A DNA stretch of 64,000 nucleotides from Mycobacterium sp. SMC-8 (GCF_025263565.1 NZ_CP079865.1:1860001-1924000), one strand, 5' to 3'; counted from the first letter of the stretch, positions 1 through 7,456 are shown. Numbers and translations are program-made. Notes: a model not told the origin generated them from the letters alone.

Positions 1-208
1 GTGTGGCGCGGGTCAGCTGAGACCAAACAGGATGGTCGCAATGGTCCTTTCGCAGTGCAGAAGTGGCTGCTGATAAGCAGCGTGGGCTCTGGAATCACGC
101 GTGAGCAGGAATCGGGTTCCGGCAAGGACTTCTGGGGAACCCTGTCCGCCTCGGCGCCGGCAGGCGGACTCGATCGATAGATGCAGCCGCTGCGGCGCAG
201 CGGGCAGA
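1..208. other. Window edge without a recognisable gene
   Basis: No convincing coding frame, RNA gene or repeat is visible between the window edge and the stop codon of the baeRF3-type gene. It is probably intergenic sequence or the end of something lying outside the window. Confidence 0.4.
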
Positions 209-1348
209 TCAGCGACTGCGTAGCGTTAGGGCTAAGTGGGTGTTGTCCGGTAGCTCGCCCGGTGCAACCAGGGCGATCCAGCCGCCGCGGCTGAGTACTG
301 TTTCGATGAGTTCGTCGACGGCGTCGTCGATGACGTCGGGGTGATCGACATCGGTTGCGGGGATGAGCGTGTCCCCGGTGTCGTCGAGGCGGGCGGGGTA
401 GTAGTACTGCTCTTCGACGGCGAGCATCTCGGGGCGTTCCCAGCGGGCGGCCAGCCAGGCACTGTCGATGTCGCGCAGTACTCGTCCGGTGCGGGCGCGA
501 CGCTCCACGTGGCCGAGAGCTTCTTGGCCCCGTGATGTCAGGTAGTCACGCAGCACCGGGCGGATGAGGTCCACCAGGCCTTCGGTGGGGGTGGTGAGGT
601 GGTTGCCTTTCACGGTGCCGGCCAGGCGGGCGGTGTTGCGGGACAGGTTGTGAAAGGTGGAGGCGGTCGGTTCGGCGGCGGCCAGCACGAGCGGTGTGGG
701 GTTGAGCTTCAGCGCGGCGCCCAGTGCGCGGTCGACGCGGCGCAAGAAGTCGTCGGGCCGTTCGGCGGTGCTGCCCCGGTTCTTGCCGGTGACGCGTCGG
801 TGGATGGGGAAGGCGCCGGCGGGGGAGGGGGTGAGGGTGGCGCCATGTCCGTGCAGGAGGCGGGCTTGGTCGGTGGACAGCAGGAGCACGGTGTGGCGTG
901 GGGTGTGGTGGAGGGCGCGCACCAGGTCGCGGGTGGCGAAGGTGGGATCGATGACGCAGCGGTCAATCACGGGAACCGGCAGAGTGGCCCAGCAGCTGTA
1001 AGCGCGGTTGACGAACAGCGCTATTGCTCGGTCAGCGGGTTGGCCGAGCGCTTCGGTGATCATCGCCGACAGCGCATCAAGCAGCGCAACGGCGTCCGTG
1101 CAGCCTTCGACCGCTAGCCGTTGACGCGCCTGACTCGCGAGGGATCGCAGCGTGGCGATGTCCTTGCCCCCCGGGCGGGGGCCGGGCTGGGTGCTGGCCA
1201 AGATGGAGATGCTCGGATCGGACCGCATCGACTGCAGCACGGTCACCATGTCTGTAGTGACCGGGACGAGGTGGTCGGTGTCGGTGATGCCGAATGCGGT
1301 TGCGACAGCTGATGTATCGCCGATGCGGTGGGGGGCGGATGGGGTCAT
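209..1348 (-). CDS. baeRF3-type (bacterial archaeo-eukaryotic release factor-like) protein
   Basis: A soluble protein of about 379 residues. Its layout matches the baeRF family 3 proteins, distant relatives of the eRF1/Pelota release factors whose cellular role is not established and which databases often mislabel. Visible cues are the N-terminal segment ending in the phrase ISILASTQPGPR, a central TVLLLSTDQARLL strand, and a C-terminal GGWIALVAPGEL strand near the end. The frame stays open to a GTG at 1384, but that codon falls within the terminal inverted repeat of the adjacent IS. I therefore prefer the ATG at 1348; a GTG at 1354, preceded by GGGA, is also possible. The IS has separated this gene from the promoter and manganese riboswitch-like leader at 3091-3235, which point toward it. 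That makes a link to metal stress plausible but unproven. Confidence 0.7.
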   Translation of the reverse strand: MTPSAPHRIGDTSAVATAFGITDTDHLVPVTTDMVTVLQSMRSDPSISILASTQPGPRPGGKDIATLRSLASQARQRLAVEGCTDAVALLDALSAMITEALGQPADRAIALFVNRAYSCWATLPVPVIDRCVIDPTFATRDLVRALHHTPRHTVLLLSTDQARLLHGHGATLTPSPAGAFPIHRRVTGKNRGSTAERPDDFLRRVDRALGAALKLNPTPLVLAAAEPTASTFHNLSRNTARLAGTVKGNHLTTPTEGLVDLIRPVLRDYLTSRGQEALGHVERRARTGRVLRDIDSAWLAARWERPEMLAVEEQYYYPARLDDTGDTLIPATDVDHPDVIDDAVDELIETVLSRGGWIALVAPGELPDNTHLALTLRSR

Positions 1349-1380
1349 GGTCACGGCAGGTCCCGTCTGGAAAGGCCTCA

Positions 1381-3076
1381 ACACCGCCTAAGCCTCGATC
1401 CACCGATCAGCTGATTGCGTGGTGATGAGTTCGATTGTGCGGCTTGATTCTGGTGTGTGCAGTGGTGTGCGTACCAGGGATCGCCCGGCCTCGCTGTCGG
1501 GTTGTTCCTGTTGGTCTTTCGCGTCGCGGGATGGGTTGAGAGGACCTGGTTAGGCGATGATGGGCCGATTTTGGTGAGACAGGCTGCCGAACAGGGTGTT
1601 CCAGGCATGTTCCCAGGGCCAGTCTCGTGGTAGGTGCAGGGTCAGCCGGCGGGCTGAGGACGCGATACGGGCTGGGACGCTGATCAGCGTTCGGCGGATG
1701 GTAGCGGTGCGGGCTTTGGCCAACGGTCCCCTGGTAAGGGTCGCGGCGGCGCGGGTGAGGTTGAACGCCATGGTGGCCATGACCAGCCAGGCGGCGTTGG
1801 CGGTGAATTTCCCTGAGGGCAGGTGAGCCAGGGCGGAGTTCTTCAGGTCGGCATGAACCTGTTCGATGATGGCGTGGCCGCGGTGGGTCTTGTCGGCGGT
1901 GACGGTGTCCAGATCAGTGGTGGTGAAGAACGCGTGGAAGCGCCAGGTGTCGAACAAGGTCTGCTGCCCGTCACTGCCGGTGGTGTTGAGGTCGGGGATG
2001 CGGCGCACCACCAACCGGCCGGGCACCTGCTGGCTGGCTTTCTTGGAACTGAACGCGGTGAATCCGATCTCGGCGACCTCGGCGCGGGAGATCCATCGCT
2101 TGGTGGGTTCGTCGTATATGGCGTCGGTGTACTCGATCGGTGTCCACGCGTCGTCGGGGATCTGGGCGATCGCGGTTTTGACTTTGGTGTCCATCCGCAC
2201 CGTGATCGATACCTCAGCGCCGCCGCGCAGTGCTGCAGCGACGGTGGGATGGCCGTAGAAGGCTGAATCGGCTCGCAGCAGCGGCTTGCCGGTGGCTTCG
2301 GGGCTGCGCAGACGGTTCACGGTGGCCAGGGTGTCGGCGATGATCCGCTTGGCTCCCCGTGGTGAGCCGCACGATCCTTTGCGCAGACGGGCACCGGTGA
2401 TCACCGGCGCACCGGCGGTAGTGGTGAGCGTGGCGATCAACGCGTTGAGCCCGCGGACCCGGGTGTAGCCGTATCCGGATCCTTGTTTGGCATAGCCGTG
2501 GACTTCGATGATGGTGTCGTCCAGATCGACCAGGATCGGGCCGTCGATCCCGGCCAGCAGCGGGGTGCGGGCATGCAGGCCCGCCAGGAACCGGGAGGCC
2601 ACCGCGTCGAGTTGGCGGACATGCCCGAAGGTGAATGCGCGCAGGAACGACCCCAAGGTCGAGGGTGCATACGGGCGGTCGAACACGGTGCCCATCGCCC
2701 CGTGCCGCAATAAGGCCATGTCATCGATGCTGTCGGCTCCGGCCACCATGCCTGCGACCAGGCAGGCGACTTTCGCGCCACTGTTGGAGCCCTTGTCGGT
2801 CGGGACGCTGAGATGCTCATCCGCCAGTGCGGCCAGGCCGCACTGGCCGGCCAAGGCGGCCATCGGGACCAGCCCGGCGCACGACACCAGATTCGGGTCA
2901 TCGAAGACTGCTGAGGCTACGGGCCGGGTGTGAGATAGTTGCATCTACGAGATGCCCTTCGTTGTGGCCGAATGTGATCTTAGAGAAATCTCATTCTTTC
3001 ACCACGACAGGGCATTTCGGCGTTACAACCCACTCCGCGCCGCTACCTAATCGGTGTATCCAGGCTAAGCGGGTGT
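1381..3076 (-). mobile_element. IS1380-family insertion sequence, apparently intact
   Basis: An element of about 1.7 kb carrying one full-length transposase. The termini are imperfect inverted repeats: 1388-1407 on the left matches the reverse complement of 3050-3069 on the right at all but three positions (core AGCCT-GAT-CACCGAT). The match can be extended outward to ACACC at 1381-1385 and 3072-3076. I could not find a matching 4-5 bp target duplication at the flanks, which leaves room for a deletion or rearrangement at one side. A subterminal inverted repeat (2952-2967 versus 3002-3015, core ATGCCCT) lies in front of the transposase start and may regulate it. The element sits immediately beside the baeRF3-type gene on one side and a riboswitch on the other. 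Confidence 0.85.
1550..2944 (-). CDS. IS1380-family transposase (DDE type)
   Basis: A 464-residue transposase of normal family length that catalyses cut-and-paste movement of the surrounding IS. The acidic catalytic residues appear in the expected order: a DLDDT motif around residue 142, RADSAF around residue 225, and HAIIEQVHADLK in the C-terminal third. The YGYTRVRGLNAL stretch after the first Asp is typical of IS1380. No frameshift or internal stop is present, so the protein should be functional. It starts at an ATG at 2944, about 130 bp inside the right end of the element. Because the element lies in the same direction as the upstream riboswitch-controlled promoter, read-through transcription into this gene is likely. 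Confidence 0.9.
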   Translation of the reverse strand: MQLSHTRPVASAVFDDPNLVSCAGLVPMAALAGQCGLAALADEHLSVPTDKGSNSGAKVACLVAGMVAGADSIDDMALLRHGAMGTVFDRPYAPSTLGSFLRAFTFGHVRQLDAVASRFLAGLHARTPLLAGIDGPILVDLDDTIIEVHGYAKQGSGYGYTRVRGLNALIATLTTTAGAPVITGARLRKGSCGSPRGAKRIIADTLATVNRLRSPEATGKPLLRADSAFYGHPTVAAALRGGAEVSITVRMDTKVKTAIAQIPDDAWTPIEYTDAIYDEPTKRWISRAEVAEIGFTAFSSKKASQQVPGRLVVRRIPDLNTTGSDGQQTLFDTWRFHAFFTTTDLDTVTADKTHRGHAIIEQVHADLKNSALAHLPSGKFTANAAWLVMATMAFNLTRAAATLTRGPLAKARTATIRRTLISVPARIASSARRLTLHLPRDWPWEHAWNTLFGSLSHQNRPIIA

Positions 3077-3090
3077 GATGCGCTCTAGAA

Positions 3091-3201
3091 CGAGGTCTTC
3101 CTCGGCCCGTCAGCGACTCTGATCAAGCGGGCTGCCTGCGCCGGGTCCGGATGGCCGGAACGTGTTGACGAACGTCAGGCTGAAATGAGGTACTCCCCTC
3201 G
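3091..3201 (-). ncRNA. yybP-ykoY-like manganese riboswitch, copy 2 (orphaned by the IS)
   Basis: Read on the minus strand, the leader begins CGAGG followed by GGAGTA (3196-3191), contains UUCGUCAACACG (about 3171-3160), and closes with GAAGACCUCG (3100-3091). These are the sequence signatures of the yybP-ykoY Mn2+ riboswitch: a GGGGAGUA loop, a UCGUCA element and a 3' AGACCU strand. The basal helix CGAGG/CCUCG pairs perfectly and has compensatory changes relative to copy 1 (GGAGG/CCUCC), which supports the fold. In other bacteria this riboswitch turns on Mn2+ exporters. The next downstream sequence is now the IS end at 3076, so the native expression platform and target are separated from it. 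Confidence 0.8.
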
Positions 3202-3206
3202 ACCCC

Positions 3207-3235
3207 AGAATGACGAACTCCAGTTCGCGTGTCAA
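3207..3235 (-). promoter_or_regulatory. Promoter with palindromic operator, copy 2
   Basis: On the minus strand a TTGACA -35 box (3235-3230) and a CATTCT -10 box (3212-3207) are spaced by 17 bp. The spacer carries the half-sites CGAACT and AGTTCG of an imperfect palindrome. The same -35, -10, spacing and operator recur at 3713-3741 in the opposite orientation, each leading directly into a yybP-ykoY-like leader. The winged-helix gene between the two copies is the obvious candidate to bind them. Confidence 0.65.
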
Positions 3236-3264
3236 GGAGTTGTCATGGTGAGGTCGACAAGCGA

Positions 3265-3627
3265 TTACGACCGCGCAGTCGGGCCGAGCGCCGAAATGAG
3301 GTCGGCGACGCGATGGTGAGCCTCCAGCGGGTGGCGTAGGTGCCCGTCGGGGTTAATTTGGTAGTGATTGCGGCGGCCGACTTTCGTGCGCGTGAGGTAG
3401 CCGCCGAGGATCAGGTCGGACACGATCAGTTGCACTGCGCGGCTTGTGATTCCGACACGTGCGGCGATCTTGGGCAGAGTTTGGTGTGGGTCGTCGGCGA
3501 GGCAGAGCAGTACATGGGCGTGGTTGCTCAGGAAGGTCCACGATCCCCCGGCCGCCGCTCCGCTGCCCGCAGTGCCGTGCGGGGCGTCGAGCGCCGAGTT
3601 CACGGCGGAGGGTTCAGCGGATCGCAT
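3265..3627 (-). CDS. Small winged-helix (MarR/ArsR-like) transcription regulator
   Basis: A protein of about 120 residues consisting almost entirely of one winged helix-turn-helix domain. It contains the helix pair LPKIAARVGITSRAVQLIV and a wing of the form YLTRTKVGRRNHYQI. The frame stays open to 3738, but that longer start would lie inside the -10 region of the terC promoter, so I prefer the ATG at 3627; no strong ribosome site marks either. It lies between two copies of a promoter/operator that drive terC one way and the IS/baeRF3 side the other. A role as local repressor of both units is the simplest reading, inferred from position only. No effector domain is visible. Confidence 0.7.
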   Translation of the reverse strand: MRSAEPSAVNSALDAPHGTAGSGAAAGGSWTFLSNHAHVLLCLADDPHQTLPKIAARVGITSRAVQLIVSDLILGGYLTRTKVGRRNHYQINPDGHLRHPLEAHHRVADLISALGPTARS

Positions 3628-3712
3628 GCCGACGACGTTAAGGCATGGAAACTCGGTGACGCCAGAACGCACTCGAACCGGGATCGAAAACCTACGGTGT
3701 GCTGCATCCGGC

Positions 3713-3741
3713 TTGACAGACGAACTGAAGTTCGTCATTCT
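3713..3741 (+). promoter_or_regulatory. terC promoter with palindromic operator, copy 1
   Basis: TTGACA (3713-3718) and CATTCT (3736-3741) are separated by 17 bp. The spacer and first -10 base form the palindrome GACGAACTGAAGTTCGTC (3719-3736), with perfect 8-bp arms. A protein bound here would block RNA polymerase. Transcription would start just before the riboswitch at 3750. This is the better-conserved of the two operator copies. Confidence 0.7.
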
Positions 3742-3749
3742 TGGTCCGT

Positions 3750-3882
3750 GGAGGGGAGTACCCGCCTCGCTCGGATCGTCATTACGGCAGCCCCCTGCGG
3801 CTGCCCGGTCTGAGCACCACCGCTCGCAATACCAGCGTGCGATGGTTGGGGAGACCTCCGGTTCACCCGTTCGAACCGGAGG
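3750..3882 (+). ncRNA. yybP-ykoY-like manganese riboswitch, copy 1, with RBS-sequestering platform
   Basis: The leader has GGAGG-GGAGTA at 3750-3760, ATCGTCATTACGG at about 3774-3786, and GAGACCTCC at 3851-3859. All are hallmarks of the yybP-ykoY Mn2+ riboswitch, a class often found before TerC-type exporters. The basal stem pairs GGAGG (3750-3754) with CCTCC (3855-3859). The same CCTCC belongs to CCTCCGGTTC (3855-3864), which is a perfect complement of GAACCGGAGG (3873-3882), and that contains the Shine-Dalgarno of terC. The two pairings exclude each other, so Mn2+ binding that stabilises the basal stem should expose the ribosome site and turn translation on. The sequence shows the pairings; the metal response is inferred from the family. 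Confidence 0.85.
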
Positions 3883-3890
3883 AAAAGCAC

Positions 3891-4868
3891 ATGGTTGTTC
3901 CGTTGTGGGCGTGGGCTGCGGTCCTTGGCGTCATCTTGGCCATGCTCGCCATCGACCTGTTCGCCCACCGTGACGCGCACGTCGTGACTGTGCGTGAGGC
4001 TGCCGCCTGGTCAGCGGTATGGGTTACCCTCGGGCTGGCCTTCGGGGCCATCGTGTGGTGGATGTGGGGGGCGGAGTTCGCCGCCCAGTACTACGCCGGC
4101 TACGTCATCGAGAAATCGCTCGCGGTCGATAACGTGTTCGTCTTCGCGATCATCTTCAGCTACTTCGCGGTGCCACGGGAATACCAGCACCGGGTGCTGT
4201 TCTACGGAGTACTCGGCGCGCTGGTATTCCGAGCAGTGTTCATCGCCGCCGGCTCAGTCCTGATCGCCAGCTTCGCCTGGATCCTGTACATCTTCGGCGC
4301 ATTCCTGGTAGCCACCGGAATCCGAATGGCGCTGCACCGCAACGAAACTATCAATCCCGAGCGCAGCATGGTGCTGCGGCTGTTTCGCCGCCTCATCCCG
4401 GTCACCGACACCTACCACGGCCAGAAATTCCTCATTCGGCAAGCCGGACGCTGGGTGGCCACTCCACTGCTGGCGGTACTCGTTCTGGTCGAGGTCACCG
4501 ACATCGTCTTCGCCGTGGACTCCATCCCCGCCATCTTTGCCGTCACCCAGCAACCGTTTCTGGTGTTCACCTCCAACGCCTTTGCCATCCTCGGCCTGCG
4601 AGCCATGTACTTCCTTCTCGCCGACCTGATGCACCGCTTCATCTATCTCAAATTGGGTCTCGCTCTGGTCCTGGTCTGGGTCGGCATCAAGATGCTGCTG
4701 CTGGAGATCTACAAAATCCCCACGGGCATTTCCTTGGCCGTCGTCGTCGCCCTGCTCACCATCGCCATTACCGCAAGCTGGATCCGCACCCGCAACAGCG
4801 CAACCCCGCTCACCGAAACGGCACGCGTGAGCCCACCGAAGATCGACACCTCCCACCCAAACCGATGA
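3891..4868 (+). CDS. TerC-family integral membrane protein, probable Mn2+ exporter
   Basis: A 325-residue inner-membrane protein with about nine hydrophobic segments. It carries both acidic signature motifs of the TerC/Alx family, EKSLAVDN (residues 74-81) and EVTDIVFAVDSIPA (201-214), which line the metal path in this family. Relatives export Mn2+ or help metallate exported enzymes. The start at 3891 is chosen because GGAGGA lies 7 nt upstream and the membrane domain begins at once; the frame is open further upstream only because it runs through the riboswitch. The leader holds a manganese-type riboswitch and an operator, so it should be induced by Mn2+ and repressed by a DNA-binding protein, most simply the neighbouring winged-helix protein. 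Confidence 0.92.
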   Translation: MVVPLWAWAAVLGVILAMLAIDLFAHRDAHVVTVREAAAWSAVWVTLGLAFGAIVWWMWGAEFAAQYYAGYVIEKSLAVDNVFVFAIIFSYFAVPREYQHRVLFYGVLGALVFRAVFIAAGSVLIASFAWILYIFGAFLVATGIRMALHRNETINPERSMVLRLFRRLIPVTDTYHGQKFLIRQAGRWVATPLLAVLVLVEVTDIVFAVDSIPAIFAVTQQPFLVFTSNAFAILGLRAMYFLLADLMHRFIYLKLGLALVLVWVGIKMLLLEIYKIPTGISLAVVVALLTIAITASWIRTRNSATPLTETARVSPPKIDTSHPNR

Positions 4869-4958
4869 AGCGCCCCGCGAGGAAGGTCCGACTCCGCCAT
4901 GGACCGGATTGGCGAATACGTTCAGTGGGAAGCCAGTTCGAGAATCTAGAGTGCAGCC

Positions 4959-5399
4959 ATGACGCTGATCGAGGTCGAACCGCAGCCCCGTGTCGACACC
5001 CTGGTGCGTCTTCCCGGGGGTGGCGAGGCGCGCCGCACCGACTACGCCGGGGTGGTGTGGTTCGACGGCAAACCGGAGGCGGCAGGCATGCTGCTGCGCC
5101 GGGCCGCGAACGCGCCGAAAGGGATCAGGACGCCGAACGTGGAGGCGTCGTTCTACCTGCCCGACAGCCTGCCGTATTCGGGCGCTGCGCTCGCCGGCGC
5201 CGGGCTGAGCGTTTCCGTCGCGCTGTGTGGGTCCGGAGAGGTCAGTGCCGTCACCCGCGCGGCCGCCACCTTCGCCGCCGATCCGTCCGGTGAGCCGACG
5301 TGGATCCAGCTGTACCTGCAGGGTCATCTCGGGTGGCCCGCCGGCGTCAGCTACCGGGTGGTCGCCGTGACACCGCCCGATGCGGTGTTGCAGGGGTGA
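4959..5399 (+). CDS. Conserved hypothetical protein, 146 residues
   Basis: I do not recognise a named family. The protein is soluble, with no signal peptide or membrane segment, and looks mainly beta-stranded (for example GLSVSVALCGSGEV and WIQLYLQGHLGWPAGVSYRV). Codon use is typical of the neighbourhood and the ATG at 4959 opens the frame cleanly. It stands alone between terC and the Holin-X pair, with about 90 and 125 bp of non-coding sequence on either side. No function can be given. Confidence 0.6.
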   Translation: MTLIEVEPQPRVDTLVRLPGGGEARRTDYAGVVWFDGKPEAAGMLLRRAANAPKGIRTPNVEASFYLPDSLPYSGAALAGAGLSVSVALCGSGEVSAVTRAAATFAADPSGEPTWIQLYLQGHLGWPAGVSYRVVAVTPPDAVLQG

Positions 5400-5524
5400 C
5401 CGCGCGAGGAAGAAGAGGCGAATGTCGTGACCGTGGGGGGACGGCTACCCACTGACGCGTTTGCGGAGCTCCGCAGTGGGCATCCGACGGACAAGTCCCG
5501 CCGGCGCTCAGGAGGTGAGATGCG

Positions 5525-5929
5525 GTGACGCATTCGAAGACGGAGCCATCGATGGGGGAGTTGGTGAGTCAACTCTCCGAGCAGACGTCACGGCTTGTCC
5601 GCGACGAGATGCGGTTGGCGCAGAAGGAGATGCAGGAGTCGGCCAAGCATGCCGGGCTGGGTGCGGGAATGGTCGGCGCTGCCGCACTGCTGTCCGTACT
5701 CGGCCTGGCGACGCTGATCGCCGGCGCGGTGGCGGCACTGGCACTGGCGCTGCCGGTGTGGTTGTCGGCGGTGATCGTCGCAGTCGTGTTGTTCGCCGGT
5801 GCCGGCATCGCGGCGCTGGTCGGGAAGAAGCACGCCGAACAGGTTCCACCGCCGGCCGCGCAATCCGTGGACAGCGTCAAGTCCGACATCGATGAGATCA
5901 AGGAGGCACGCCATGGCAGCAGGACCTGA
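5525..5929 (+). CDS. Actinobacterial Holin-X family (phage holin-like) membrane protein
   Basis: A 134-residue membrane protein of the putative Actinobacterial Holin-X type. It has a charged amphipathic N-terminus (GELVSQLSEQTSRLVRDEMR), two long hydrophobic segments at about residues 43-70 and 75-98, and a charged tail. Despite the name these are chromosomal proteins of unknown role, probably envelope-associated. The GTG start at 5525 is preceded by an AGGAGGTGA ribosome site. The next gene starts inside its 3' end, a 17-bp overlap, so the two are translated together and probably act together. Confidence 0.8.
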   Translation: MTHSKTEPSMGELVSQLSEQTSRLVRDEMRLAQKEMQESAKHAGLGAGMVGAAALLSVLGLATLIAGAVAALALALPVWLSAVIVAVVLFAGAGIAALVGKKHAEQVPPPAAQSVDSVKSDIDEIKEARHGSRT

Positions 5930-6176
5930 CGCGCGGCCCGAGCCCGGGCCCGACGCCGGCATCGCCGAGCTTCAGGCTGACATCGAACAGACGCGCGGTG
6001 AACTCGGCGCAACGGTCGGTGCGCTCTCGGACAAGCTGGACGTCAAAGCACGCGCCCAACAGGCGGTCGCCGACGCCAAGCAGAACGCGTTGAGTCGGCC
6101 CGCCGTCCCGGTCGGCGCACTGCTCGCGGTGGTGGCCGGCATCGGTCTGGTCGTCTGGCTGCGGCGCCGCCGCTGA
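5913..6176 (+). CDS. DUF3618 family membrane-anchored protein
   Basis: An 87-residue protein with the DUF3618 layout: an N-terminal helix of the form IAELQADIEQTRGELGATVGALSDKLDVKARAQQ, then one C-terminal transmembrane helix (about residues 64-82) ending in WLRRRR. The family commonly pairs with Holin-X proteins in mycobacteria, as here. AAGGAGG precedes the ATG at 5913 and the gene overlaps the Holin-X gene. Its stop codon directly abuts the stop of the small convergent gene on the other strand. Confidence 0.82.
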   Translation: MAAGPDARPEPGPDAGIAELQADIEQTRGELGATVGALSDKLDVKARAQQAVADAKQNALSRPAVPVGALLAVVAGIGLVVWLRRRR

Positions 6177-6320
6177 CTAGTCGCCGTCCCCGTCGGGTTC
6201 GGTCAGCTCGGGCGCGATCTCCCGGGTTGCCATGCCGCCCTCGCGGCCGTGGTCTTCGGGACCGGGCCTGCCGCCGGCCGGCTCCTCGGCCTTCTTTTCA
6301 GATGTGCTGTCACCGGTCAT
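6177..6320 (-). CDS. Small acidic 47-residue protein
   Basis: A very short, Glu/Asp/Gly/Pro-rich frame running from ATG at 6320 to TAG at 6177. AGGGAG lies 6 nt before the start, and its end meets the end of the DUF3618 gene exactly. It contains the phrases PGPEDHGREGGMATREIA and ELTEPDGDGD and is predicted to be disordered. I do not recognise a family. The ribosome site, the tight packing and the use of otherwise empty space make it a probable real gene. Confidence 0.55.
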   Translation of the reverse strand: MTGDSTSEKKAEEPAGGRPGPEDHGREGGMATREIAPELTEPDGDGD

Positions 6321-6475
6321 GTTCACTCCCTCTGTCTGGGTTCACCAGTACCCGCGCAGCACACCGGCCAGACATCCGTCCTCCGTGATCTTTGCTGAAA
6401 GTCCCTGAAGTGGGGTACCCCGGTGCGAAGATGCTGCTGACTGTCGGACGGCCTATTCGCAGTTGGGGGGCGCCC

Positions 6476-7429
6476 GTGAGTGAGGCGGTGATCGTCGAGG
6501 CCGATGACATCGGCGAGGTGGAGGCTGCCTTGAGCGCGGCCTATTCGGCGATGCGACTGTTGCCCGACCGGGACGTCCCGGGCGGGCGGACCCGGATTTT
6601 TCGGTCCAGCGTGGGTCCGCTGACTATCGACGACGCCGAGTTCAACTTTCGCGTGATCGCCGACATGGACCCGTCCGAGGATGTACTCCTGTGCCGGGTG
6701 CGCGGAGGGATGCTGGGCGGCCACCTGCCTGGTCGGTCGCCGGAACGGCATGGCGCCGGTACGGTTCTGGCGTTCGGCGGGCGTCGCGGCGAACGGATCC
6801 ACGGCGATATCGACCACGCCCGTTACGACACGATCGTGCTGGACCGGAACCTGTTGGCGCAGGTGGCCTCCGGCGGGTTGGACGCAGCCGGCGAGCCTGT
6901 CGACCTGACGTCGCTGGCACCGGTCTCGGAGGAGGCGAACCGCCACCTCGCCGACGTGATGTCACACCTGCGGCGCGACGTCGCGTCCAATGCCCATGCG
7001 GCTTCGCAACCCCTGGTGACCGGTCCACTGCTCCGCTACCTCGCGGGATGTGTGCTCGCCGCGTTCCCCAACACCGCGGCCGCCCCACCCCGCGTCCAGG
7101 ACAGCAGTCCGCGGCTGCTGGAACGCGCGCTGGCGTTCATCGACGACAACGCCGACAAAGACATCTCACTGGGCGACATCGCCGCGGCCGCCCGCGTGAC
7201 TCCGCAGTCGGTCGCCGCGATGTTTCGGCGCCACTTGAGCTGCACCCCGAAGGAATACCTGCGCAAGGTGCGGTTGGACCACGCCCACCGCGATCTGATC
7301 GCCAACAACCCCGCGACTGCCACCGTGGCCGACATCGCGGCGCGCTGGGGGTTCGGTGTGGTCGAAGCGTTTGCGGTGTATTACCGGGGCAGGTACGGCG
7401 TGCACCCCGAAACCACGCTCGCGAGCTGA
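6476..7429 (+). CDS. AraC-family transcription regulator
   Basis: A regulator of about 317 residues with an N-terminal AraC-binding-domain-like region and a C-terminal AraC DNA-binding domain with two helix-turn-helix units. These are ISLGDIAAAARVTPQSVAAMFRRH with CTPKEYLRKVRL, followed by TVADIAARWGF. The start is set at GTG 6476, directly after a run of six G that serves as ribosome site. Upstream in-frame starts at 6431 and 6392 have no such site. The nearest downstream gene (DUF5718) starts 27 bp later on the same strand. Its target genes and effector are unknown. Confidence 0.82.
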   Translation: MSEAVIVEADDIGEVEAALSAAYSAMRLLPDRDVPGGRTRIFRSSVGPLTIDDAEFNFRVIADMDPSEDVLLCRVRGGMLGGHLPGRSPERHGAGTVLAFGGRRGERIHGDIDHARYDTIVLDRNLLAQVASGGLDAAGEPVDLTSLAPVSEEANRHLADVMSHLRRDVASNAHAASQPLVTGPLLRYLAGCVLAAFPNTAAAPPRVQDSSPRLLERALAFIDDNADKDISLGDIAAAARVTPQSVAAMFRRHLSCTPKEYLRKVRLDHAHRDLIANNPATATVADIAARWGFGVVEAFAVYYRGRYGVHPETTLAS

Positions 7430-7456
7430 CTACGGCCTGCGCGTACGCTGCTGGGC

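Noticed and set aside
1377..3080. Target-site duplication flanking the IS
   Set aside because: No matching 4-5 bp repeat could be found with either placement of the inverted-repeat ends, so none is claimed.
3628..3738. Longer N-terminus for the winged-helix regulator
   Set aside because: It would begin inside the -10 box of the terC promoter and adds a low-complexity segment not needed for the domain.
3741..3890. Upstream in-frame start for the TerC protein at 3741
   Set aside because: This segment is the riboswitch and would add 50 non-conserved residues. The GGAGGA-ATG at 3891 is ideal.
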